Positions 47,800 to 58,783 of a stretch of DNA of 64,000 bases are shown here, piece after piece. Within the stretch, counting starts at the first letter, position 1. Every line of letters starts with the position of its first letter. The position numbers and the translations under genes were made by a program. A model generated the notes under the pieces. That model saw only the letters and a program-made list of their open reading frames with translations, was not told the DNA's origin and made no database searches. The stretch comes from Cranoglanis bouderius (Eukaryota > Chordata > Actinopteri > Siluriformes > Cranoglanididae): NCBI GenBank assembly GCA_023630585.1, contig CM042539.1, positions 10,743,755 to 10,807,754 of the forward strand, read 5' to 3'.

Positions 47800-48460
47800 G
47801 TTCAGTCTGTCAATCAGTCTGTCTGCATGTCTAACCGTCCCTCAATCTGTCTACCAGATTATCTATCTTTCAGCTTCTCTGCCCGTTAGTCTGTCTACCA
47901 GCTGATCTGTCTTGTCTGTCTGTCGGCCACTGTCTGTCTGGCTGGCATAAAGCATGTCTGTCTACCTGTCTGTCAACATGTCTGTCTACCAGCTGATCTG
48001 TCTGTCAGTGTGTCCGTCTATGTGTCTGTCTGTCTGTCTGTCTGACTGTCAGTGTGTCTGACTATGTGTTTGTCAATATGTCTACCTGTCAGTCTGTCTA
48101 CCAGTTGATCTGTCAGTCAGCCAGTGTGTCTGTCTGACTGTGAATGTGTTTTTCTCTCAGTGTGTCTGTCTGTCAGTTGATCCGTCTATCTGTCTGTCTA
48201 TCTGTCAGTCAGAGTACCAGTCTGTTTGTCTGTCCATCAGCAATCAAATCTATCTAACATTCAGTAGAGGTGGATTTGTCTGTCTGTTGTTGTGTTCGTC
48301 AGTCTGTCTGTCTGCCTGTCTGCCTGACCGGGCGTCAATCGCTTAGTCTGGCTTTTAGTGCATCTTTCTGTCCATCTGTCATTCCATATATCATTTATAT
48401 TAAATATATTAGGTTATGTGTCAGTCTGTCTTACTGTCGATCTGTCGATGTATAACATTC
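47800..48460. repeat. Degenerate (TCTG)n tetranucleotide region
   Basis: About 650 bp of TCTG/TCTA/CAGT phrases filling most of the 1.0-kb intron between the 48649 and 47487 exons. Apparent Ser/Cys/Val frames are artefacts. Confidence 0.9.
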
Positions 48461-48648
48461 AATATTAGGTGATGCGTATCAGATGATGTTTATAATATTT
48501 GATATGGTGTTATGATGTATTATACATGTGTCTGTATTTAGCTTACCATAACAGTGATATACAATTCTACTATACTACATATACTGTATAGTAGTGATAT
48601 ACTAGTACATGCAGTGCATGTCTATAGTACCCTTACTAGGCAGCCTAC

Positions 48649-48861
48649 CTTCAGTATGGTCTTGGGCCGTTTCTTGTAGTGCACTTTGGGCTTCTCCACT
48701 ACAGGGATGAAGGGCAGCTTCTTCAGCTCCTGCAGGATGGAGAAAGCTGCACGCTTCTTTGACAGCTTCTTGCTGTTGCCCTCACCCTCAGCAGAGAACT
48801 CACCCACAGTCACGCGGGTCAGGAAGCTCTTCATGTGGGGCGGGCCGCTCTCCTTCAGCAC
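48649..48861 (-). CDS. stau2: stau2 exon, core of dsRBD3
   Basis: A phase-0 exon of 213 nt (71 codons) runs from tccccag|GTG to AAG|gtaggc. It encodes the beta-sheet and second helix of dsRBD3: ESGPPHMKSFLTRVTVGEFS, then the GEGNSKKLSKKRAA segment, whose lysines form the region-3 RNA phosphate contacts, then LQELKKLP. The tail, VVEKPKVHYKKRPKTILK, is the basic linker to dsRBD4. dsRBD3 is known as one of the main RNA-binding domains of Staufen, and all its expected key residues are present. This supports a functional gene, not a pseudogene. Confidence 0.97.
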
Positions 48862-49065
48862 CTGGGGACGGAGCAAGACGGGAAAGTCACAGTGAGTGGT
48901 CACGGCTGTAATGTACACATTAAACATTCAGAACATCGGAATTACCCAGAATGCAGCTGGACATGCTGCTTACTAAATCATGTGTTTCAACATTCAGATT
49001 CATTTCCAGTTTCTCTGCTTGGGCAGCAAAGCAGGTGAGCTCAGTGTTAAGGAGGGGGATTAGAT

Positions 49066-49067
49066 TC

Positions 49068-49132
<65 letters not shown>

Positions 49133-49238
49133 CAGAACCTGGCTCTCTCTGTGTTCAGTGAAAGTTATCCCCCTCCTGGGACTCCCTTTCACATCCTATC
49201 CTCATACACATAAGCACTCTGGCATTCTGTCTCTCTCG

Positions 49239-49281
<43 letters not shown>

Positions 49282-49301
49282 ACACACACACACACACACA
49301 G
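49066..49301. repeat. Two (CA)n tracts (UG in transcript)
   Basis: CA tracts at 49069-49132 and 49249-49301, about 205 and 390 nt upstream of the 48649-48861 exon acceptor. Confidence 0.97.
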
Positions 49302-49359
49302 ACAAGAACCAGAAAGTGCACGAGTGCAGTGTTACTAAGAACCTAGAAACCAAGTTACT

Positions 49360-50025
49360 TGTATGTCCATCTATCTGATGTCCATCTGTCTAACCATCTA
49401 TGTGTCTGTCTAACAATCCATCCATGCGTGTCTAACCATCCACCAACGTGTCTGTCTATCCACCTAACCATGTGTCTATCTATCCATCTATATGTCTGTC
49501 TACCCATCTGCCTGACTATCCATCTGTCTATCCATCCATGTGTCTGTCTATCCATCGATCCATCCATCCACCAATCCATCCATCCATCAGTCTGTCTACC
49601 CATCCATTCACATCTCTATTCATCCTTCAATCCATCCATGTGGGTGTCTGACTAACCCATTCATCTATGTGTCTGTCTATCCATTGATCCATCTATCAAT
49701 CCATCCATCCATTGGCCTGTCTTCCCATCCATCCACATCTCTACTCATCCATCCATCTATCCATACATTTACATGTCCATCCATCCATCCATCCATCCAT
49801 CCATCCATCCGTCCGTCTGTCTTTCTGTCCATCCACCCATCCATCTGCCTGTGTGTGTCTGTCCACCCATCCATCCATCCACATGTCCATCCATCTATCC
49901 ATCAGACCATCCATGTCTCTGTCTATCCATGTGTCTATCCATCTGTCTGTCCATGTGTGTCTGTTTCAGTGTGTCTTTCTGTCTGTCTATCTGTGTGTCT
50001 GTCTGTCAGTCTGTGTCACTCTTTA
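49360..50025. repeat. Degenerate (CCAT)n/(TCTG)n tetranucleotide region
   Basis: About 660 bp with blocks of (CCAT)n and (TGTC)n. The long Ser/Pro/His/Ile and Met/Asp/Trp frames on the two strands are repeat products. Confidence 0.95.
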
Positions 50026-50103
50026 AAGCTGAATAAAACACATTTAAAAACAATTTAAACCCATCTAAGTGAATTTTGATATTTATCTGAGCAGGCAGAA
50101 GGG

Positions 50104-50145
<42 letters not shown>

Positions 50146-50671
50146 CAGAATTTCCTCACACACTTGACAGAATTTATGATGCAATGTTTACATGACTTTC
50201 ATGTGGAGGGATTTGATCATCACACTCCGCTGTTACGGAAGAGTTCAGTATTTCCGCGGTGGCTCTGAAGCTGCAGTGTTCACTCCGGGCCAATATTACA
50301 CTTTCATATTTATCACGGTTTATGATATCATAATAATAACTGACTCCATGTTTATTTCTGTGTGTGCTTCGAACAAAAATATTTTGCTGACTACTTTTAC
50401 AAAAGACTACAGAAGTCTTGACTGCTGTCTGCACATCTGTGTTTCTGTGTATTTGTCTGTCTCTCTACCAAGCTATCTAGCTGTCTGTCTCTCTCTCTTT
50501 GCCAACTCATCCATATATTATATTTATATTTACAATTACGGATGCCTGAGAACATCTTTCGGTTGTGCCATACACCACTCTAATTAACATGGATCCTGAA
50601 GACGTTTGAAGCCCTGAGTCACCTGACCTCACACAGAGTCACCTGACCTCACACACACTCCATCACTGCAG

Positions 50672-51040
50672 TTATTGTTGGGAATTCAGTGGTGGAAGCT
50701 TTTTGCCTCCAGCATGTGATTGTCTAATTGCTGGAACAATGTCTTTGAGGAGATCTTGGCACTCCTTAAATCCATCGGCAGCAGACGAGCCATCGTCCTC
50801 GGCGTCAGACGGTGTAGCGTCTTCGGCGCGGTGATGGAATTTCAATGAGGACTTTGATCTGACCAGTTTTTCTGTCCTACATGGATCATGTTCTCCGGGA
50901 AGACGATGTGGTACGATCCGTGTAAAGGCAGGATGTGAGGACGGCAGGAGACACCGAGACCCACTGAGCGAAGAAAGACTCTTTTGTATGGCATGTTGAT
51001 GCGTCTGCCCCCGAGATACACACTCATGAACATGACTCAG
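50672..51040 (-). other. Unrecognised 123-codon open frame, possible gene fragment
   Basis: A minus-strand frame without ATG stays open from 51040 to TAA at 50672 and, through the adjoining (CT)n tract, to about 51090. Unlike the surrounding simple repeats it has complex sequence and a protein-like composition: a basic serine-rich first half, the acidic segment RAEDATPSDAEDDGSSAADG, then GFKECQDLLKDIVPAIR and a basic end. A second open frame (50842-51033) overlaps it. It lies within a stau2 intron and matches no part of Staufen. I do not recognise it. It could be a captured exon, a transposon protein remnant, or chance. Confidence 0.3.
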
Positions 51041-51054
51041 AGAGAGAGAGAGAA

Positions 51055-51091
<37 letters not shown>
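51041..51091. repeat. (GA)n microsatellite
   Basis: GA tract with one AAAGC interruption, directly adjoining the open frame above. Confidence 0.95.
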
Positions 51092-51098
<7 letters not shown>

Positions 51099-51117
51099 CC
51101 AGGTCTGAAAGTCTGAA

Positions 51118-51780
51118 TTCACTGTATATCTGTCGGTCTGTCCACTTGCCCGTCTGTATGTCTGTCCACACGTCTACCAGTTTGTCCACACATCTGTCTG
51201 TCTGCCTGCCTGCCTGCCTGTTCGCTTGTATGACTGTCTGTCTGTGTTCACTTTGGTCTTTCTGTCTCTGTCCATCTGTCTTCCTATCTGTCTATCCATT
51301 TGTATGCCCGTCTGTCCACCCATCTGACTGGCTGTCTGTCTTCCCATCCATTTGTCCGTATGACTGTCTGTCTGTCTTCCCATCTGCCTGTCCCATCTGA
51401 TCTGATGTTCTGTCTGTTCATCCTACCCATCCGCCTGTCTGCTCATCTGTCTGTCTGCTGTCTGTCTGTCCACCCATCTCTCTGCTTGATGGTCCACCTG
51501 TCTATCATTCTGTCTGTCCGTTCATCCAGCTGTCTGTCTGCTCATCCATCCATCTACCTGTCTGTCTATTCAGTTTAATCAATATGTCTATGTCTATCAT
51601 GCCTATTATATGTATCTGTCTGTCTGGCCATTCATTTATCTGCCTGTCTGTCTGTCAGTCACTATCAATTTGTTCCTCCATCGACTTCCTTATCTACTGA
51701 ACTGTCTATGAATTTTCCCCATTGCCTATTAATTTATCTGTCTATCTGTTAAACTGTCTGTCTGTCTCCGTCAGTGCATT
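51118..51780. repeat. Degenerate (TCTG)n tetranucleotide region
   Basis: Third block of this type in the 48649-53432 interval; TCTG/TCCA/TGCC phrases. Confidence 0.9.
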
Positions 51781-52642
51781 GCACTGGGAGCATTTGTATG
51801 CTTCTCTGTGAGAACAGCGATGAGCGACAGGTGATGACAGCATGAGTGGGAACTCAAGGACAGTGGTGATGTTGAAGGTTCTCCATGTTCTGTGTGGATC
51901 ATCATCTCTGCTATTCGTGTAGATCAGACAAGGACACGTGCAGCTTTCCTGCAGTTGTTAAGAGTCAAACGTACACTGTTTCCACCTTCTGCGTTCTTGC
52001 TCACATTGTAACACTTACTCTCGGTTTCAGTGTTTATTCATAAAGTGCGCACTACACATTCTTTCCAATTCCTGACAGTGGGCCAAAAATTCCTGCGCAG
52101 GCCAGGATCCCGTAGCTGAACGATGAAGCGGAGACGACACAGAAAAAGAGAAATACATTCAATCAATCATTCGCAAGTTAAGCTCCGCGTGACAGTGCAC
52201 GCCACATGCACGCACACAGTGGTCTTCAGGGACCCAAACACACACACACACACACACACACAATCAAGGAAAACATAACATTTACACCATAAGATAACAT
52301 TTACGCATGGGATATGTTCGGAAGTTTGCTCGTGAGGCTGATTGTTAAGTTTAACATTGCTCTGTAATGACTTCTTGGTAAAGACGGAATAACAGACGGA
52401 CGTTTTCCGGGCCAGACAGAGGGATTAGGATCAGCACGAATCTGGCAACACTAACGGGACAAATACTAAACCAGACAAAGAGGCAATACAAACAGAGAAC
52501 CTTTCCTGCTTTTGGAGGAGGTGGAGCTTTCTGCAGAAAAAAACTTTGTGCACCGGTCACAAACTAGTGAAATTTTACTATTTGGATAAAAGAGCTTATG
52601 TGTACAGAAATCTCAGGGGATTATTATACACATTTAAGTAAA
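51781..52642. other. Intron, no gene recognised
   Basis: Unique sequence with a CA tract at 52239-52262. No exon seen. Confidence 0.4.
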
Positions 52643-53274
52643 CGCAGTCCCCTACTAAACTATTGGAAACGGCGATTCATTTGGGTTTGAGATCAAAAGA
52701 TGAATATGAGAAGAAAGTTTAGAATTCCAGTTTTTATTTCCTGGTATTTATATGTAGGCGTGTTAAGAACATAGCAGATTTTGTATCAGACCACCCAATT
52801 TGTAGGCAAGCAAAAATATTGGACTGACATGTGACTGCCAGGTGGTTCTTGTTCCCCAGGTGTGTCCTGTTAGATTGACTGTTTAAACGATAATTTGCTC
52901 TGAACATCTACTCTTGGTTTTAGCCTTCGGTTTCACCTGTATAGACTGTATTTGTTGTTAAAAAGGATAAGCCAACATGAAGAGCAGAGAGCTGTCTATG
53001 GGAGAAAAGCAAGCCATTTTGAAGCTGAGAAAAGAGGGGAAAATCAATCAGAGGCATTGTATAACCAATACAACAATCTGGAATGTCCTGAAAAAGTGCG
53101 AGGTAGTGTCATGGTTTGGGCTTGCATCATAGATTTAAATATCAGGAAATGAAAGCTGAAATTCTGATCTATCATCTCATATCCATATTTTGATCTCAAA
53201 CCCAAATGTCTTTGGTGTATAGCACAAACAAATGAATTGGCCTTGCCATTCCAATACTTTCAGAGGGGACTGTA
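52643..53274 (+). mobile_element. Internally deleted Tc1-like element (0.63 kb)
   Basis: Same family as the elements at 30391 and 54570. Both ends are present ('cagtcccctactaaactatt' left, '...caatactttcagaggggactgta' right) but the transposase is reduced to short scraps, including a fused 'ggtagtgtcatggtttgggc'. It is a deletion derivative. Confidence 0.9.
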
Positions 53275-53358
53275 TACTGAATAATTAGGTTAGCTAAATA
53301 AATTAAACATTTATTGAAAGCTGAAAACTCACTGTCCTTTAGCATGTCATGCTATAAT

Positions 53359-53381
53359 GTGTGTGTGTGTGTGTGTATATG

Positions 53382-53427
<46 letters not shown>
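53359..53427. repeat. GT-rich tract beside a stau2 donor (CA in transcript)
   Basis: GT tract interrupted by a TATATGTATATA block. It starts about 5 nt after the donor of the 53432-53539 exon in the transcript. Confidence 0.97.
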
Positions 53428-53429
<2 letters not shown>

Positions 53430-53431
53430 AC

Positions 53432-53539
53432 CTCAAAATTCACAGGCATGTTCCTCTTCAGTGCAATCTCATACACCAGGCTGATTTCAGATTTATTTGC
53501 ATCACTGTCCTCCTCCGAGCCTTTTTTCTCCTCCAGACT
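53432..53539 (-). CDS. stau2: stau2 exon, acidic linker and first helix of dsRBD3
   Basis: A phase-0 exon of 108 nt (36 codons) runs from acceptor tttttag|AGT to donor GAG|gtaaaa. The peptide starts with an acidic stretch (SLEEKKGSEEDSDANK) and continues into SEISLVYEIALKRNMPVNFE, the first alpha helix of dsRBD3. The helix agrees with vertebrate STAU2; the acidic linker is diverged, as usual between fish and mammals. The donor is followed within about 5 nt by a long CA-rich tract, read as GT on the plus strand at 53359-53427. It joins in frame to the next exon, which starts VLKESGPPHM. Confidence 0.96.
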
Positions 53540-54094
53540 CTAAAAACATGAAAAGCACAAATTCACACATTTTCTTTCACGACTCTCCGAAAAAGAAAAT
53601 AGATTTAAAGTTCGATTGTGGCAATTTGATGCACATGTCCACATGACAACGGGAGAATAAAATGTAGTTAACGTCTTTAATCTGAGCACATGAGGAGTGT
53701 TCACGTGATCCATAACACTCAGACTTCTTTAGCAATATACACACCATAACAACTTTTGTGTAAATTCACGTCTCTTTCATGAATCGCTATTGAAAAACTA
53801 TGATTTGATCTTCAAAACTGTGTGAAACTGACAGCGAGATTATTTTGCCTCAAATGAAGCGCTGTGAAAATGTTCATGCTGTGCTGCCTCGGAAATAAAA
53901 CACACTAATCGCAGCTTTTTTTACACAGAGGATTAATCATCCTGTTTAACAAATCAGCATCATTATTACAGGAAGCTCCACTCCTGTGGTTCCTGGTTTG
54001 TACCCAGTCTGGAGTAGGAACTAAAAAAAGGCCCCTGGAACCACAGCATGAGTTCCTGAATAAAATTCCTGCAGTGGAAACACATCCACTACAT

Positions 54095-54100
<6 letters not shown>

Positions 54101-54149
<49 letters not shown>
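54101..54149. repeat. (GT)n microsatellite
   Basis: Pure GT tract of about 49 bp. In transcript sense it is CA, about 560 nt upstream of the 53432-53539 exon. Confidence 0.97.
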
Positions 54150-54569
54150 AGTGTGCACGGGTGTGCCCGAGGCAGTACATAACCATGATGTTCTTCTCTC
54201 GGTAACATAATACAGGAAGAGAAGCAGCTGATAAAGAGCTCGTTATGAACACAGCGAGACTGAACAGGAGAGAAAAACACAATATTACAGCTTGAATAAC
54301 TAGATCGATGCCAAACACTCTCTCACACACACACACCCTCACATCCCACACACACACAGACCCAGGCAAAGGTTTTTGTTCAATAGAATCTGAAAATCTA
54401 AGTAAGAAATAGTTTGAAGTGAACTGAGAAATGTTTGTTTTCATTTTATTGGAGAAAAAATTTCAATCTAAGTGGAAAACGACAATCTGATTCACTCTAA
54501 CTAGCCACATGTAGCTTACAACATACACAATATGGGCAAAGGTTTGTGGACACATGACCATCACACCCA

Positions 54570-56148
54570 TACAGTCCCCTCTTTTCATTTTTTTGTGCTA
54601 TACACTAAAGACATTTGGGTTTGAGATCAAAACATGGATACGAGACGAGAGTTTAGGATTTCAGCTTTTATTTCTTGCTATTTACATCTAGATGTGTTAA
54701 ACAACATAAAACCTTTTGTATCAGACCACCCAATTTTTAGGTGAGTAAAAATATAGGAACAGAGAAGTAAATTAAAGTAAATAACACTTAATATTTGGTT
54801 GCATATCCCTTGCTTGCAATAACTGCATTAAGCATGCGACTCATTGACATTACCAAATTGTTGGTTTCTTCTTTTGTGATGATTTTCCAGGCTTTTACCA
54901 CAGCCTCTTTCAGTTGTTGTTTGTTTCGGGGTGTTTCCCATTCAGTCTCCTCTTCAGGAGGTTAAATGCTGCTCAACTGGGTTAAGGTCTGGTGATTGAC
55001 TTGGCCAGTCTAAAACCTTCCACTTTCCCCCCCCGATGAAGTCGTTTGTTGAGATGGCGGTGTGTTTTGGATCATTGTCTTGCTGCATGATGAAGCTCCT
55101 CCCGATTCATTTGGATGCATTTCTCTGTAAATTGGCAAACAAAATGTTCCTGTAAACTTCTGAATACATTCTGCTGCAACCATCATGAGTTACATCAATA
55201 AATATTAGTGAGCCTGTTCCAGAAGCAGCCATGCAAGCCCAAGCCATGACACTACCTCCACCATATTTCACAGATGAGGCTTTATGTTTTGGATCATGAG
55301 CAGATCCTTTCTTTCTCCACACGTTGGCCTTTCCATCACTTTGGTAGAGGTTCATTTTGGTTCCAGAACTTTTGTGGCTCATCTCTGCACTTCTTTGCGA
55401 TTCTTACTTTTGATGAGTGGTTTGCATCTTGTAGTTTGGCCTCTATATTTCTGCTTTTGAAGTCTTCTTTGAACAGTGGATTGAGATACCTTCACCCCTG
55501 CCCTGTGGACGTTGTTGGTGATTACACTGTTTCTGTCATCAGCTGTCGTTGTTTTCCATGGCCGACCCATTAGGTCTCTGTTGCGCAGTACACCAGTGGT
55601 TCCTTTCTTTTTCAGGACATTCCAAATTGTTGTATTGGCTATGCCCAATGCTTATCCAATGCCTCTGATTGATTTAAACTCTTTTCTCAGTTTCAAAATG
55701 GCTTGCTTTTCTCCCATAGACAGCTCTCTGATCATGTTGGCTTATCCTTTTTAACAACAAATGCAGTCTTCACAGGTGAAACTGAAGTCTAAAACCAAGA
55801 GTAGATGTTCAGAGCTAATTATTGTTTAAACAATCAATCTAACAGGACAAACCTGGGGAACAAGAAACACCTGTCAATCACATGTTCCAATATTTTTGCT
55901 GCGTACAAACTGGGTGGTCTGATACAAAATGTGCTATGTTCCATGTTGTTTAACACATCAACATATAAATACCAGGAAATAAAAGCTGAAATTCTAAACT
56001 CTCTTTTCATATTCATCTTTTGATCTTAAACCCAAAGTTTCTTCAGTCTACAGCAAAAAAACAAAAACAAAAAAAAAATTGGCCTTGCCATACCAAAAGT
56101 TTTCCAAGAACTGGCCTTGCCATTCCAATAGTTTCAGAGGGGACAGTA
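54570..56148 (-). mobile_element. Tc1-like transposon, near full length, nested
   Basis: Both terminal repeats are present ('tacagtcccctcttttcatt' and '...agtttcagaggggacagta') with TA on each side. The transposase lies on the minus strand in at least two frames. It is the longest copy of the family that also occurs at 5805, 30391 and 52643. Confidence 0.93.
55107..55740 (-). pseudogene. Tc1-like transposase, frameshifted
   Basis: The N-terminal helix-turn-helix part (MIRELSMGEKQAILKLRKE, then a stop, then MGIANTTIWNVLKKKGTTG) and the central part (MSHKSSGTKMNLYQSDGKA; GGSVMAWACMAASGTGSLIF) are readable. They lie in separate open frames at 55379-55648 and 55107-55382. The region of the later catalytic residues is further downstream and broken. 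Confidence 0.9.
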
Positions 56149-56495
56149 TGTGCTTGTTGTATATCCCATTCCAGAATTATTCCCCCTTTGCTGTTATAAT
56201 AACCTCCATTCTTCTGGGAAGGCTTTCCACTAGATTTTGATGTGTGGCTGTGGGGATTTTTGCTCATTCAGCCACAAGAGCATTAGTGAGGTCAGGCACT
56301 GATGTCCTGCACAGGGGCATTGCCATGCTGGAACAGGTTTGGGGCTCTTCCACTGAAGGGAAACTGTAATGCTACAGCATACAAAGACACATATCTATAC
56401 AGTTGTGTGCTTCCAACTTTGTGGCAACAGTTTGGGGTAAAACCGCATATGGGTGTAATGGTCAGGTGTCTGCAAACTTTTGCCCATATAGTGTA

Positions 56496-57067
56496 TCTTT
56501 GTTTTACAGTTGACAGCAACACTATATACAATAATATTATGTGTAAGACAAATATATACTTACACTAAACCGTTAATAAAGCGCTCATGTAGAATCAGAG
56601 AATGCACAATTGTGAAGACCACTGATATAATTATCAATGCAGGTGATCACAAAAATTTAATCTAAACAAAACTTGTAAAGTCTCTGGACAAAAATAAATA
56701 AATAATAAAATACTGACTTGTGTTATTTCCCCCGTAATACTTGATTACATCACCTCTATTTGGGAGTTTTCTTTGCTCTTCCAAATAACCCCACAAGTTT
56801 AGGGGTGGAGGTCTGTTGATTTTGCCATCCATTCAAAGTGTCTAACTGACACAGAGCATCCACTATGGACATGTCTTTTCACTATCTAGCCTACATAAAA
56901 CCCATCACGGATGCTTTTTGTGATGAATTATAGCATGTATTGTAATAAGGATATGTGATTTGGAACACATCTACAGTGGACTAACCGTGGTGAGGCATTT
57001 ATATGGTAAGGTGTGTATGTTTAACTAAGGAAAAGGACATAGGAATCTGAGCCACTGAGCAGATTAG

Positions 57068-57115
<48 letters not shown>

Positions 57116-57836
57116 TGATGGTGTATTTATTCACCCGCCTTAACCTGTAGATACGTCTACTATGTGTTCTACATGCTGTGTAAAATCAGAGGGAGGGAGG
57201 GAGGGAGTGGTGACATCAGCGCTGGCACGGAGCGTCGGAGTGTTAAGTGATTTATACCCAGTGACACAGTGTTAAGCCTACAACTGGGCACACATAAAAG
57301 CCCTTTAAGAGTGTGTGAGGTCTTCTTTACACCCCAATGTGACAGTAAAGGGAGGAATAAAGATACAAGAACAAGGGGATATGAGATCAGCGCAAAGGGA
57401 TTGTGGGTAATCTGCCAACAGTTAGACGAATAAGAAGGTGACGAGAGAGTTAGGGTGATGGACGTTATCAGAGAAGGAAAGAGGAAACGAAGACAACAAG
57501 GTTAAAGGTGTGTCTAATGTAGTATGTATCGCCTACTCCCTGATCCCTTATGCCTAATCCCTACAGTGGAGAATCATTAGGACTACATAGCACAGTGTCT
57601 AACAGTGTCTGGTTCCAGTGACTGCTGGTCATGGATTTGGTTCACTCCAGTCTGGTGTGGACGTGTCCCAAATTACATACTCTATTCACTAATCACCATA
57701 AACTGTCATGACTAAGGATGCGTCCCAAACCATATTCACTGTAGACTCCAAATAAACATCATAACAACCGAAAACTACCCTGTTCACCGTACAGGCCAAA
57801 TAAACACCATTACCAACGCTACAATGCAACGCTACA
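56496..57836. other. Intron, no gene recognised
   Basis: AT-rich, with a GT tract at 57068-57105, GGGA at 57189-57209, and several 'gtcccaaa' MITE-end remnants (57660-57740). No exon seen. Confidence 0.4.
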
Positions 57837-57968
57837 GTGTCTCAAATCGCACCACATCCTGCACACAGTCTTCAAATGCTGCAATGCATTATGGGTACTG
57901 AGTCTTTACGCACTTTGAGTCTTTATAACTTGTTAATGTGCCCATGTCTTAAGGTGCGCGCATGCGCA

Positions 57969-58006
57969 TGTGTGTGTGTATGTATATATATATATATATA
58001 TATATA
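57969..58006. repeat. TG then (TA)n tract abutting a stau2 donor
   Basis: Transcript sense: the donor GT is itself the first dinucleotide of a GTATATA... tract of about 25 nt, followed by CA. Confidence 0.95.
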
Positions 58007-58007
58007 C

Positions 58008-58167
58008 CTGAGGTTGTTTATCTGGAATGGGTTCATTCCTCAGCGCCTGCAAAGCTTTCATGGCTGCGTTGTGCCGAGCCGCTTGGCGAGTTCGACCTTC
58101 GCCAATAAACTCGTTACTGCCTACCGTCAGCTGCACGTAGAACACCTTGGGGACTGGATAGTGATAC
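58008..58167 (-). CDS. stau2: stau2 exon, C-terminal half of dsRBD2
   Basis: This 160-nt exon starts with one base that completes a split Arg codon (acceptor ...ctcgag|G) and continues for 53 codons to CAG|gtatat. The peptide begins YHYPVPKVFYVQLTVG and ends NEPIPDKQPQ. RTRQAARHNAAMKAL is the last helix of the dsRBD fold with its basic RNA-contacting patch. It matches the C-terminal half of vertebrate STAU2 dsRBD2 closely. The donor opens directly into a (TA)n tract and then (CA)n. The pyrimidine tract before the acceptor is C-rich and interrupted. The upstream exon carrying dsRBD1 and the first half of dsRBD2 was not found between here and 64000. Confidence 0.96.
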
Positions 58168-58418
58168 CTCGAGCCGAGGAAAGGGGAGGAAAGGGGAAAG
58201 GGGGGAGGTAAGAAAAAAAAAAAAAAACACGTTTGAGTCAAAACAGGATTAGCTTATTGAAACATGACAGTTTTATCATGGTGTAAATCAGGCCTGTTGA
58301 ACTGGCGGACACAAAATAATGACTCAAAGGTTCCACTCTGTCATCTCCTCAAAACTCGGACATCACTCGTTTCTATGGCAACACACACAACACCATAACG
58401 GATACCCAGATCGCTAAA

Positions 58419-58783
58419 CAGTCTGTACAGGATTTCGCGGAGTTTTTTTGTGATTGTTTTGGCCAAAAATGCTTGATTTTGCTGCGGCTTTTTTCTGCGA
58501 GTTTTTTGTGCTTTTTTTTGCGGAAAACTACTTGAATTGGCGAAAATGCAATTGAACAAAATTGTTTTGCATGTTCTTTCGCAGTGATGTTTGTTGGTAA
58601 ATGAGACCTTTTAGCTGTACTCCTGTTCGACGCACGCGAATCAAATCATGTCACATGACGTGTCTTGGCCCAAATCTGCAGAAAATCTGCGGTAATTTTG
58701 AAAAATTGCAAGCTCGTCCGAATATTGCGGAGTTTGCTTGATTTTGTGTTAATTTCTGCGATCACAAAATCCTGGAGGGACTG
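58419..58783. mobile_element. Non-autonomous DNA element 'cagtcc...ggactg', copy 2
   Basis: Direct-orientation relative of 33675-34077. Flanking 'gctaaa' and 'gctaac' look like a slightly decayed 6-bp target duplication. The CRE/E-box-like core of copy 1 is altered here. Confidence 0.8.

Larger units (their letters stand above)
54524..56495. mobile_element. Outer Tc1/mariner-like MITE, split by a nested Tc1-like element
   Basis: Left end 'tacacaatatgggcaaaggt' and right end '...aaacttttgcccatatagtgta' are inverted repeats extending over about 45 bp. With the nested element (54570-56148) removed, the outer element is about 390 bp with no coding capacity. Confidence 0.88.
24827..58167 (-). other. 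stau2: stau2 gene, internal part (eight exons and seven introns)
   Basis: Staufen 2 binds double-stranded RNA and acts in mRNA transport, localisation and decay, notably in neurons and the germ line. Eight exons on the minus strand join in frame into 406 codons (1219 nt). STAU2 rather than STAU1 is chosen because of paralog-specific stretches seen here: PVPKVFYVQLTVG in dsRBD2, and GILHLSPDVYQEMEAS, which STAU1 lacks. dsRBD2 (C-terminal half), dsRBD3, dsRBD4, the linker/tubulin-binding region and a dsRBD5-like fold are encoded. dsRBD1 and the start of dsRBD2 must lie upstream of the window, and the codons after the last visible exon downstream of it. Intron sizes in transcript order are about 4.5, 4.6, 1.0, 2.6, 3.1, 4.8 and 11.6 kb. 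Domain placement comes from knowledge of the family; exon boundaries and phases are read from the sequence. Confidence 0.95.

Noticed and set aside
49355..50058. Long Ser/Pro/His/Ile frames (plus) and Met/Asp/Gly/Trp frames (minus)
   Set aside because: Products of the (CCAT)n and (TCTG)n tetranucleotide repeats.
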